NCBI GenBank assembly: GCA_965222125.1 | Contig: CBDCTC010000005.1 | Location: forward strand, 744,001-808,000 | Length of the DNA stretch: 64,000 bases | Reading direction: 5' to 3' | DNA from: CAZENU01 sp965222125 | GTDB taxonomy: Bacteria; Chloroflexota; Dehalococcoidia; Lucifugimonadales; CAZENU01 | Shown here: piece after piece, positions 26,717-34,826 of the stretch | How the letters are laid out: each line of letters starts with the position of its first letter | How positions within the stretch are numbered: position 1 is the stretch's first letter | The notes under the pieces: model-generated | Database searches by the model: none | Told to the model about the DNA's origin: nothing | What the model saw: the letters and a program-made list of their open reading frames with translations, nothing else | Program-made: the position numbers and the translations under genes

Positions 26717-28393
26717 CTACCCGGGCCGCTGCTGGCGCTTCAGGTACCCGATCAGCACGAGGGCCGGAAGGGCGGTTAGCAGAATGGACGACACCAGCGA
26801 GAGGGCTAAGGCGATACCCAAGTGCAGCCACGCGGAACCGGAGTCGGCGCGTCGTCTTCTTCACAGAGCGAGAGGGCTAAGGCGATACCCAAGTGCAGCC
26901 ACAGCATGAACGCCAGAACGACAAGCAGGTTCATACCCAGCATGGTCGGGAGCACCGCCCGCCAATGCCTCAGCTGATGCCTTGCGACTGCCAGGGCCAA
27001 CATTCCCAGGACGAACGCGGCAGTGACGTACAGCGGCATGAACAGGGTGTAATTCCTAGACGGATCAGCGTCAGAGCCACTGAAGACGAGCATTGACCAG
27101 CAGGACGCGAGCAGCGCCAGAATCCCAATCGTCAACCCCGCACTCTTGCTCACTCTGTCATCCTTCGACACGATAGCAAGCACGATCGCCGATACGGTCA
27201 GCGCAAATGCCAGGGTTAACCACAGTCTCAGGATCATCTCCAATATGGCCCTCTGCCCTGTCACGGCCAGCGCGACGGGGAGGACGATCAACAACGACAG
27301 GACGGACACTGGGACGCCGGCCAACAGTGGGAAATCCTGTCTCCGATACTGACTCAGCGAGAGGGCGACCCCTGTCATAGAGAGCGAGATCGCCAGCGCC
27401 GCCGCCAAGAATCCGACGTTCGACAGCAACAGGCGTGTCTTGGCAAAAAACGAGAAGTCTGTTGGCGAGTAGCGTCCGACGGCGTGTCGGGTCCACACTC
27501 GGTCAGATCTGCCCACCACAACACCCTGAAGCCCCATCGCCGAAGTCCCATCGCCTCGATCACATTGCCCGTGCGATCATCGTAGACGATACTACCCGGT
27601 TCTTGCGCGACTTGCCTGGGGCCCAGTTGGGTCGTCGCGTGTTCCTGCACCCACACGTTGGCCTCTTGGTGCAGGTAGGCGGACAAATAGGCTACCCGCG
27701 ATTCCCCGTCGGCGCCAATCAGATGTCGGGGCCTCGTATCGCATATCTGCCCCTCGGCGTTTCCGTGCTCTGGCCGCCCCATTGGAACCGATCGATCGAC
27801 GCGTTCTCCCAACTTATCCCCCCATCGCGGCTGCGATACTCAGCCCGTTCCCATCCTCCGGCGTATACGGTCCCGTCTTCAGCAACCCCAATGTTCCAGA
27901 TGCCGACGGCCCGATCCGGGTAGCTTGTAGCGACGCTGGCGAGCGCCGCAACTCCGGCCATGAGTATCGCCCATCGCAGGCGCGGGCCCTCGGCGCGGGC
28001 GGCGCCGCGCCGCCAGACCCAGACCGCTATGCACAACCCCACCGGGATGACCACGGAGTCGGTAACGTCTTGAGGGGACCCCGCTGTCCCGCCCGCAGCG
28101 ATCGACAGCCCGCGAAGAATCCAGTTGTGCACAGGCTCAAACGTGTTGAACGCCGCGTACAGCAGCGGCAGCCCGACGTAAGAGGCGATGAACGCCACGC
28201 GTTGACCGGCGGCGCTCTTGCCTACAACAAACGACAACAGGAACGCCAGCAGCGGCGACGCGAGCACCACCGAGGCAAGGTCGCTGAGCTTCCCCGTGAC
28301 CCACGAGTCCGGCCACACCGACTTGAACACGAGGTCGTTCAGCAGCAGCACGACCAGCGCCGCGACGGTCGCAGGGTGTATCAGCGCTGCCTC
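26717..28393 (-). pseudogene. decayed polytopic membrane protein with BNR-like sensor domain
   Basis: The pieces join into one gene. First comes an N-terminal membrane part (LLLNDLVFKSVWPDSWVTG, several spans). A BNR-like extracellular domain follows (VYAGGW, YRSRDGGISWE, IVYDDRTGN). The end is a block of about six or seven spans. Three lesions break it: a likely 1-base loss near 27719, a 14-bp tandem duplication (GCGATGGGACTTCG then GCGATGGGGCTTCA) near 27536, and a 71-bp insertion that repeats a 36-bp segment (26796-26831 and 26867-26902). The intact C-terminus can still be read to the stop at 26717. Function unknown. Confidence 0.7.
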
Positions 28394-28745
28394 GCACCGG
28401 CGACCGAAGCTGCTATTCTCTGGCGCTCTCCACGACCGACTATTTTCCTTGAACCCGACACTACGTTCGCGTCATCGAGTGCGGCTGGGGGCAAGACGAA
28501 TGTGGAGGCTTCAGGATCGAACTATACAGAACATTACCGCGATTCGCGATTGCACGGGGTACTAGCACCCTGCCCCTCGGCCAATTCTCACACACGAGCG
28601 CCTCGGGCCAACGCGCCTGCGATCAAGCTCAGAACGCCGGATGCACCCGCACGTATGTGCTACAGTGACTCCCGGCAAAGGACCGGACGGGAGCAGCGTC
28701 ACGTGGTCGTGCGGGCGGGAAGTCTCAAATACGGCGGAAGACCAG

Positions 28746-28850
28746 TGTCTCATTTCGCCCCGCGCTCTTCCGACTCAGACAGGACGAGTGAGACACAGGG
28801 TGTCTCATCTTACAGCCAGGTGTCCCACGGTCCAGATATAAATGGGACAG
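28746..28850. other. cluster of TGTCTCA/TGTCCCA direct and inverted motifs
   Basis: TGTCTCAT at 28746-28753, a perfect 8-bp inverted repeat TGAGACAC-AGG-GTGTCTCA at 28789-28807, then TGTCCCA and an inverted TGGGACA. The 28394-28986 gap contains no credible gene. The cluster could be a regulator site for the ABC exporter downstream or the relic of an insertion-sequence end. Confidence 0.4.
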
Positions 28851-28986
28851 AATGGAAACTTTCGGGCGAAAGAATCTGGAATCGACCGCGGCGGTCTCAA
28901 AAAAGGGCAGTGCCCGCGTCTAGTCTGAGCGCCTGTCCCCCCGTGCTAGCATTGACAGGATGCGCACGGCTCAAAGGAGTAGCACA

Positions 28987-29961
28987 TTGGGCGAGTTCGC
29001 GGTTGTGGCCGACGGCCTTTCCAGGGACTTCGGCAGCGTCAAGGCCGTCGACCGGATAGACTTGGCGGTCTCCAACGGCGAGATATACGGCTTCCTGGGA
29101 CCGAACGGGGCCGGCAAGACCACCGTCCTCCGGATGCTAACTACCCTGCTGCTGCCGACGGGCGGAAGCGCCCGGGTGGCCGGCTACGACATCGTAGACG
29201 AGCCCAACGCCGTGCGGCTCCGTATCGGCGCCGCGCTACAGGAGGCCGCCCTAGACGCCAAGCAGACCGGGCGCGAGCTGCTCCGGCTCCAAGCACGCCT
29301 ATACGGCCTCCGCGGAGCGGCGGTCAAGAGACGCGTCGAGGAGATGGCGACGCTGGTCGACATCGGCGACGCCATGGACCGCCTGATCGGCACGTACTCC
29401 GGCGGCATGAAGCGGAGGCTCGACCTGGCCGCCGGTCTCATCCACAGCCCTCAGGTCCTCTTCCTAGACGAGCCGACCACCGGGCTCGATCCGATCAGCC
29501 GGGCCAAGGTCTGGGACGAAGTCCGGCGCGTCAACGCCGAGACGAGCGTGACGGTGTTCCTCACGACCCAGTACCTCGAGGAGGCCGACCATCTCGCCCA
29601 ACGCGTCGGCATCATCGACGAGGGCAGGATCGTGGCGGAGGGCTCGCCCACGGACCTGAAGCGCTCGATCGGCTCGGACGTCATCATCGCGAAGATCGAC
29701 GGCGAGACGGCCGACGCCGCGCCCTTCTGCGAGCGTATCGCAGGAGTCTCCAACGTCAGCGTGCACGCCGACGAACTCACCTTGAGCGTGGCGGACGGCG
29801 CCAAACTGATCGGCCCGGTCGCCATCGCCCTCAACGAGTACGGCGCGAACGTACAGGAGCTGATCCTGAGGACCCCTACCCTGGACGACGTCTTCCTCCA
29901 CTACACCGGCGCGCGGCTCGGAGTGAACGCCGACGGTCGACGGAGCGAGGAGGCGGCATGA
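28987..29961 (+). CDS. daunorubicin-resistance-type ABC transporter ATP-binding protein
   Basis: ATPase of a DrrAB-type exporter: Walker A GPNGAGKTT, Q-loop region, signature SGGMKRRLDLAAGL, Walker B VLFLDEPTTGLD, and the C-terminal DrrA-like extension (LRTPTLDDVFLHYTG). The TTG at 28987 has AAGGAG 7 nt upstream and is preferred to the ATG at 28960, which lacks a site. The product is 324 residues. The permease gene overlaps its stop (ATGA). Likely exports a drug, lipid or polyketide-like compound; substrate unknown. Confidence 0.9.
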   Translation: MGEFAVVADGLSRDFGSVKAVDRIDLAVSNGEIYGFLGPNGAGKTTVLRMLTTLLLPTGGSARVAGYDIVDEPNAVRLRIGAALQEAALDAKQTGRELLRLQARLYGLRGAAVKRRVEEMATLVDIGDAMDRLIGTYSGGMKRRLDLAAGLIHSPQVLFLDEPTTGLDPISRAKVWDEVRRVNAETSVTVFLTTQYLEEADHLAQRVGIIDEGRIVAEGSPTDLKRSIGSDVIIAKIDGETADAAPFCERIAGVSNVSVHADELTLSVADGAKLIGPVAIALNEYGANVQELILRTPTLDDVFLHYTGARLGVNADGRRSEEAA

Positions 29962-30749
29962 CCGCTGCCAGCCCCGTTCAGGCCCGAGAAGCGGGTTTCC
30001 TCGGCGACGTGGTCTCCGTGGCGACGCGCGCGTTGCGCTCCGTCAGCCGCGACCCCGAGACGGTCATCCCGGCCCTGATCGTCCCGGTCTTCTTCTTCGC
30101 CGTGAACATCGGCGCCCTGGAGGATATCGTCGAGCAGGGCAGCAATATCGACTTCAAGGCGTTCCAGCTTCCGGTCGCCATCATCTTCGCCGTGACTGGC
30201 GTGTCGAGGGCCGTCACGCTGGTGCTCGACATCCAGAGCGGCTACTTCGACCGGCTGGCGATGACGCCGGTACGCCGGTCGGCGCTGCTGCTCGGCCTGA
30301 TGGTCTCGGACGTCGCTCTGGTCGTCGCTCTGTCTGTCCCGGTGCTGATCATGGGATTCGCAGTCGGCGTCCGCTTCGAGAGCGGTATACCCGGCATATT
30401 CGCGTTCGTCGCAATCGCCGCGCTGTGGAGCCTCGTCTACGCGGGATTTCCCTACGCGATCGCGCTCAAGACGGGCAACCCCGCCACCGTGAACACGAGC
30501 TTCGTCCTGTTCTTCCCGTTCATCTTCCTGACGCCGATCTTCATACCGATCGACGCGATGACGGACTGGATGGCGACTATAGCGACGTACAACCCCGTCA
30601 CGTACCTGCTGGAGGCTCTACGGTCCCTGGTAATCGAGGGCTGGGACTGGCCCGCCCTGGCCCGGGGGCTGGCGTCAGTCGCGGGCGTCGGCGCGGTCAG
30701 CCTCTCACTCGCCCTGTGGGCCCTGCGAGGCCGCGTAACCCGCCGTTAG
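29958..30749 (+). CDS. ABC-2 type transporter permease
   Basis: 263 residues with about six transmembrane helices, including LVVALSVPVLIMGFAVGVRF and FVLFFPFIFLTPIFIPIDAM. The family's conserved NPVTYLLEALRSL is near the C-terminus. Starts inside the ATPase stop (ATGA), so the two subunits are translationally coupled and form one exporter. Confidence 0.9.
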   Translation: MTAASPVQAREAGFLGDVVSVATRALRSVSRDPETVIPALIVPVFFFAVNIGALEDIVEQGSNIDFKAFQLPVAIIFAVTGVSRAVTLVLDIQSGYFDRLAMTPVRRSALLLGLMVSDVALVVALSVPVLIMGFAVGVRFESGIPGIFAFVAIAALWSLVYAGFPYAIALKTGNPATVNTSFVLFFPFIFLTPIFIPIDAMTDWMATIATYNPVTYLLEALRSLVIEGWDWPALARGLASVAGVGAVSLSLALWALRGRVTRR

Positions 30750-30798
30750 CCCCGCGGCGGCTCCTACGCGTGGAAGCGCGCTATGTGAGGAGGAGACC

Positions 30799-31098
30799 AT
30801 GTGCGAGAAACTCGAGGCAGGATTTCATCAGGCGATGCTCGACATTTACCACGTCGGAGCGAAACGCGGCCATCGTGCCACCTACTTCCTGAGAATGGTC
30901 AACGACCACGGAGGGGTGGCTGCCGCCCGACGACTGCCTGCCGCGCCTGAACCCCAGGCAGAGTTATCCAGCCTATGGGAGCTCGATCTGCTCGACTACT
31001 CAATGGAGGCTCTCGTTCTGGAGCCGCGTTGGGCGGAGCTCTTCACGGACGCCGAGCGCAAGGCCGCACGCTACCGGTTGGACCAGTACAAGTCGTGA
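30799..31098 (+). CDS. conserved hypothetical small protein
   Basis: 99 residues with a pattern known from many uncharacterised bacterial proteins: YHVGAKRGHRATYFLRMVNDHGG, AARRLPAA, LWELDLLDYSMEALVL, WAELFTDAERKAARYRL. A GAGGAGGAGACC ribosome site precedes the ATG. All-helical by appearance. No function is known to me; not clearly linked to the ABC exporter upstream. Confidence 0.7.
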   Translation: MCEKLEAGFHQAMLDIYHVGAKRGHRATYFLRMVNDHGGVAAARRLPAAPEPQAELSSLWELDLLDYSMEALVLEPRWAELFTDAERKAARYRLDQYKS

Positions 31099-31214
31099 CC
31101 GTACGCTCGCGAGACCCGCCTTCAGGGACAGGCGGATCGAACCCGCCTCTGCGCTCACGACGCAGCCTCGCGTTTTTGGGGGTTCGGTCGTCGCGCTGAG
31201 GACGGGCTGCACAC

Positions 31215-31242
31215 TTTGCAAGTGCCCCTTTCACATTGTGCA
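31215..31242. promoter_or_regulatory. degenerate upstream copy of the DUF4143 operator-like sequence
   Basis: TTTGCAAGTG, CCCCTTTCA and TGTGCA align with the palindromic site at 31405 (TTGCAAGTG, GCGCTTGCA, TGTGCA). A second, weaker protein-binding site is the simplest reading. Confidence 0.4.
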
Positions 31243-31404
31243 GCCCATTGGCCGCTATCGAACGCGAGAGCGTTTCCGGCTTGTTGCGCCATAGGAACCG
31301 CGACCCCGTACGGCGGCGGGCGAGTTGGAAACCGCCGTCGGCGGCGACGACTCAATAGCGTATCCGGGACCCGGAACTCCCGCAGAGGCCCCAAGATGCA
31401 CAAC

Positions 31405-31423
31405 TTGCAAGTGGCGCTTGCAA
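31405..31423. promoter_or_regulatory. palindromic operator-like site upstream of DUF4143 ATPase
   Basis: TTGCAAG-TGGCG-CTTGCAA, perfect 7-bp arms with a 5-nt spacer, 33 nt upstream of the start codon. The position suits a repressor site, possibly autoregulation by the ATPase. Binding is inference. Confidence 0.5.
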
Positions 31424-31456
31424 TATGTGCAACGCACTGCTACGGTGGAAGGTGTC

Positions 31457-32623
31457 ATGATCGAGCGGGAGATCAAGTCCAGACTGCTCACACTGTTCCA
31501 GCAATACCCCTTCGTGACCGTTACCGGCCCGCGACAATCGGGCAAGACGACGCTGTGCCGCGCCACCTTTCCCGATCTCGCGTACGTCAATCTGGAGGCG
31601 CCGGACCAACGAGAATTCGCCGAGTCCGACCCCCGAGGCTTCCTCTCGCGGCTCGACGAGGGCGCGATCATCGATGAGATTCAGCACGTTCCGGCGCTGC
31701 TATCCTATCTTCAAGTCCTCGCCGACGACAAAGGACTCAACAGCCTTTTCGTGCTCACCGGCAGCGAGCAGTTCCCGCTCTCCGACGCGATTAGCCAGTC
31801 ACTGGCTGGACGTACGGCCCTGCTCCGCCTGCTGCCGTTTTCTCTGGCGGAACGACGGCGGGCCGGCGCAAGCAACACGATCGACGACGTTCTCTACTCG
31901 GGCTTCTATCCCCGGATTCACGATCAGGGACTCGTGCCGAGTCAGGCGCTCGGCGACTACTTCGAGACGTACGTCGAACGCGACGTGCGCCGGTTGGGGC
32001 TGACCAGCAACCTATCGACCTTTCGACGTTTCGTCCGCCTCTGCGCAGGACGAATCGGCCAACTGCTCAATCTCTCCTCCCTGGGCGCGGACGCCGGGGT
32101 CACCCATACGACGGCGCGTAGCTGGCTCTCGCTTCTGGAGACCAGCTACCTCGTTTTCCTCGTCCACCCGTTTCACGCCAACCTTCGGAAGCGTTTGGTC
32201 AAGTCCCCAAAGCTCTATTTCTACGATGTTGGACTCGCCAGCTATCTGATCGGCATCGAAAACGCGGGGCAGATAGCCACGCATCCCCTTCGCGGCGCCC
32301 TTTTCGAAAATGCGGTGGTCGCCGAGGTACTCAAGCACCGTTTCAACCTGGGCCAGCAATCAAACCTGTCCTTCTTCCGGGACTCCAGAGGATTGGAATG
32401 CGACCTCCTTTACCAGACAGGCCGCGAAATAGCCGCCTTCGAGATCAAGTCCGGCTCCACGGTTGCATCCGACTACTTCGCCTCCCTCAACCGCGTCTCA
32501 GCGCTGATACCGGAGATATCGACCAGGACCGTGGTCTACGGTGGCGGCGCTCGCCAGTCACGAAGCGACAGCGAAGTAGTGCCTCTGGGCGAACTATCGA
32601 AAGTGTTGGAGCGACTTGACTGA
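31457..32623 (+). CDS. AAA+ ATPase with C-terminal DUF4143
   Basis: 388 residues. Walker A GPRQSGKTT near residue 25, Walker B IIDEIQ, sensor LTGSEQF. A DUF4143 C-terminal half follows with the PD-(D/E)XK-like motif (GRLECDLLYQ-type ECD, then FEIKSG). Family members are widespread stand-alone ATPases of unclear role, sometimes considered defence- or toxin-like. Start chosen at 31457 (MIEREIKSRL); frame upstream crosses the operator-like repeats. Confidence 0.9.
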   Translation: MIEREIKSRLLTLFQQYPFVTVTGPRQSGKTTLCRATFPDLAYVNLEAPDQREFAESDPRGFLSRLDEGAIIDEIQHVPALLSYLQVLADDKGLNSLFVLTGSEQFPLSDAISQSLAGRTALLRLLPFSLAERRRAGASNTIDDVLYSGFYPRIHDQGLVPSQALGDYFETYVERDVRRLGLTSNLSTFRRFVRLCAGRIGQLLNLSSLGADAGVTHTTARSWLSLLETSYLVFLVHPFHANLRKRLVKSPKLYFYDVGLASYLIGIENAGQIATHPLRGALFENAVVAEVLKHRFNLGQQSNLSFFRDSRGLECDLLYQTGREIAAFEIKSGSTVASDYFASLNRVSALIPEISTRTVVYGGGARQSRSDSEVVPLGELSKVLERLD

Positions 32624-32640
32624 CAGTCAGGGACCGCCTG

Positions 32641-33723
32641 CTACGGGTCCCAGCGGGTGGCGGCGATGTGCGTGATGCCGTCATCGAGGGTGATGTAGTA
32701 GACGGTCAGCACGCTGCCGTCGGATAGCTGCGTGGAGTGAGGATAGCCAACGTCGCTCTCCGGGCTCCCCCGCGGCGGCAGTTCGCCAACATGTCCACCG
32801 TCGTCACGCAGCACGACCGTCCGATCGACGTCCCACGACCGGCCGCCGTCGCTGCTGAACACGGCCCGGATGCCCATGGGCGCGGCGCGGTAGCCGTGGG
32901 TGAGCAGAACCCGGCCGTCTCGGAGCGTGATCAGGTGCGGCGGCGATCTGGGCGTCCAGACCTCGGTGGTCAGCGTCTCGGACCAGGTTATGCCGCCGTC
33001 CTCGGACCACATCTGCACCAGGTATCCGCCCGACTCTCCGTGGTCCGTCCGGGACAGGCACAGGACACGACCGGGCTCCACCTCGAGGAACGCGGACTCG
33101 CCTCCGGGAGAGCCCACCCTGTAGAGTCTCCAAATACGGCCGCCATCGACGCCTCTCCAGACGTAGACGCGAGGAGCTCCGTCCCCCGCAGTCCCGTAGA
33201 CCGGCGCGAGGATGGCGCCGTCGCGCAGGACGATAGGGCGGGGGAACCCGTTTCCACGGAGTCCGGGGACATCCCACTCTCTGCGCCGCCAAGTCCGGCC
33301 TCCGTCCTCGGACCGCTGCAGGAACAGCGTCGGCAGGTTGACCACTATTCTCCCATCGCCCTGCGGGTGCGCTCGGGCCCACAAGCCTCGTCTATTGGCC
33401 TCCTCTTCTCGGGAAGCAGGCCACACCTCGGCGCCCATCTTGCCGGCGCACACGTACGAGCCGTCCTCCGCGACCCCGGAGAAGCGATCGCTGCGCTCTC
33501 TCGTGCTGGAGCCAGGCCAGACCGCGGGGAGCGTCGGATCGTCGGTCTCCGCCCAGGTATCGCCCTCGTCGGCGGAGACGAGAACGGTCCAGTCGCCGAC
33601 AGCGTGGTGGTCATGAAAGGTCGACCGGCTGAAGCCGATCGTCAGGCGCCAGTCCGCAAGGTGATTCAGGACGGGAAACGCCCCGTAGACGCCCTTTTCC
33701 TTGAAGATTATGGAGTGCTTCAT
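32641..33723 (-). CDS. sialidase-like BNR/Asp-box protein
   Basis: 360 residues forming a six-bladed propeller, with Asp boxes SADEGDTW, SEDGGRTW, SEDGGITW and SSDGGRSW. Similar to exo-sialidase-like proteins (BNR_2). No signal peptide is visible, and the Arg triad of true sialidases cannot be confirmed by eye, so enzyme activity is open. Ribosome site AGGAAGGG. It is divergent from the LLM gene at 33843. Confidence 0.85.
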   Translation of the reverse strand: MKHSIIFKEKGVYGAFPVLNHLADWRLTIGFSRSTFHDHHAVGDWTVLVSADEGDTWAETDDPTLPAVWPGSSTRERSDRFSGVAEDGSYVCAGKMGAEVWPASREEEANRRGLWARAHPQGDGRIVVNLPTLFLQRSEDGGRTWRRREWDVPGLRGNGFPRPIVLRDGAILAPVYGTAGDGAPRVYVWRGVDGGRIWRLYRVGSPGGESAFLEVEPGRVLCLSRTDHGESGGYLVQMWSEDGGITWSETLTTEVWTPRSPPHLITLRDGRVLLTHGYRAAPMGIRAVFSSDGGRSWDVDRTVVLRDDGGHVGELPPRGSPESDVGYPHSTQLSDGSVLTVYYITLDDGITHIAATRWDP

Positions 33724-33842
33724 ACCGGCCCTTCCTGCCCCATCACGTCAAGAGGGCGATAGTGTATCAGAGCCTGCCGGCCGCGTTGCTATAATCCGAG
33801 CGGCCCTAGCGGTCTCACGAAAACAAGGGAGGTATCAGGCCC

Positions 33843-34790
33843 ATGATCGCCAACGGCACGGTCCCATGCGGCATCGCAATACCGCAGGTCTTCACCGACG
33901 GCCAGCCGGTTGACATGACGCTGGTCCGCGATTTCGTGGCGCGCGCCGAGCGCCTGGGCTACGACAGCATCTGGGTGCAGGAGCAGATCATCGGCCAGGC
34001 GCCCGTCCTGGAGCCGCTGGCGCTGCTGAGCTACGTTGCCGCGGTGACGCGCGACATTCGGATGGGCACGGCCGTCATCATCACGACGACCCGCAACCCG
34101 ATACTGCTCGCCAAGCAGATCGCCACCGTGGACGCCATGAGCGGCGGGCGCCTCATCGCCGGGCTCGCGTTGGGCGGCCGACCGGCGGACTATGGGCCGC
34201 TGGACGGCCCGTCCTCCCACCGAGTGGGACACTTCCTCGAAAGCCTACAGCTGATGAGGGCGCTGTGGAGCCAGGAGCGGGTCGACTTCGAGGGCCGCTT
34301 CTGGCGGCTCGAGTCGGCGTGGATCGCGCCGCGGCCCGTGCAGCAGCCCCTGCCCGTGTGGTTCGGCGGCCGCCACCCAGACGCGCTGCGCCGCGCGGTC
34401 GACCACTGCGACGGGTGGATGGGCGCCGGCTCGACGACGACGGCCCAGTTCTCCGAGCACGTGCGGGTCCTCCGGCGCAGGATGGACGAGACGGGGCGTG
34501 ATCCCGCGACGTTCCCGATATCAAAGCGCGTCTACGTGGCGTTGGACGACGACGGGGCCCGCGCGGAGCGGCGGCTGCGGGAGTGGTTCGGCGTCCGATA
34601 CGCGCCGCGCCCACAGCTCGGCGCGCAGGTGTCGGTCTGGGGCAGCGCCGCGCAGTGCGTCGAGGGGCTGCAGAGGGTGCTAGACGCCGGCGCTCAGATG
34701 CTCATGCTCAACCACGTGTTCGACCACATGGAGCATCTGGAAGCGCTAGCCGAGGAGGTAGTCCCGCACCTGGAGGCGCCGGCCGGCTAG
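33843..34790 (+). CDS. LLM class flavin/F420-dependent oxidoreductase
   Basis: 315 residues, luciferase-like: YDSIWVQEQI, LLSYVAAVTRDIRMGTAV, NPILLAKQIATVDAMSGGRLIAGLALGG, PVWFGGRHPDALRRAVDHCDGW. Closer to the F420-dependent group in overall motifs than the gene at 22321, though the cofactor cannot be decided by eye. GGGAGG lies 10 nt upstream of the ATG and TATAAT at 33790-33795 may be its -10. Confidence 0.9.
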   Translation: MIANGTVPCGIAIPQVFTDGQPVDMTLVRDFVARAERLGYDSIWVQEQIIGQAPVLEPLALLSYVAAVTRDIRMGTAVIITTTRNPILLAKQIATVDAMSGGRLIAGLALGGRPADYGPLDGPSSHRVGHFLESLQLMRALWSQERVDFEGRFWRLESAWIAPRPVQQPLPVWFGGRHPDALRRAVDHCDGWMGAGSTTTAQFSEHVRVLRRRMDETGRDPATFPISKRVYVALDDDGARAERRLREWFGVRYAPRPQLGAQVSVWGSAAQCVEGLQRVLDAGAQMLMLNHVFDHMEHLEALAEEVVPHLEAPAG

Positions 34791-34826
34791 GGTTGGACCG
34801 CGCCGTTGGCGGCGCGGCCCTGCGTC

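Noticed and set aside
31125..31160. GGCGG-GTTCGAT-CCGCC resembling a tRNA T-arm (minus strand)
   Set aside because: No acceptor, D or anticodon stems can be formed around it.
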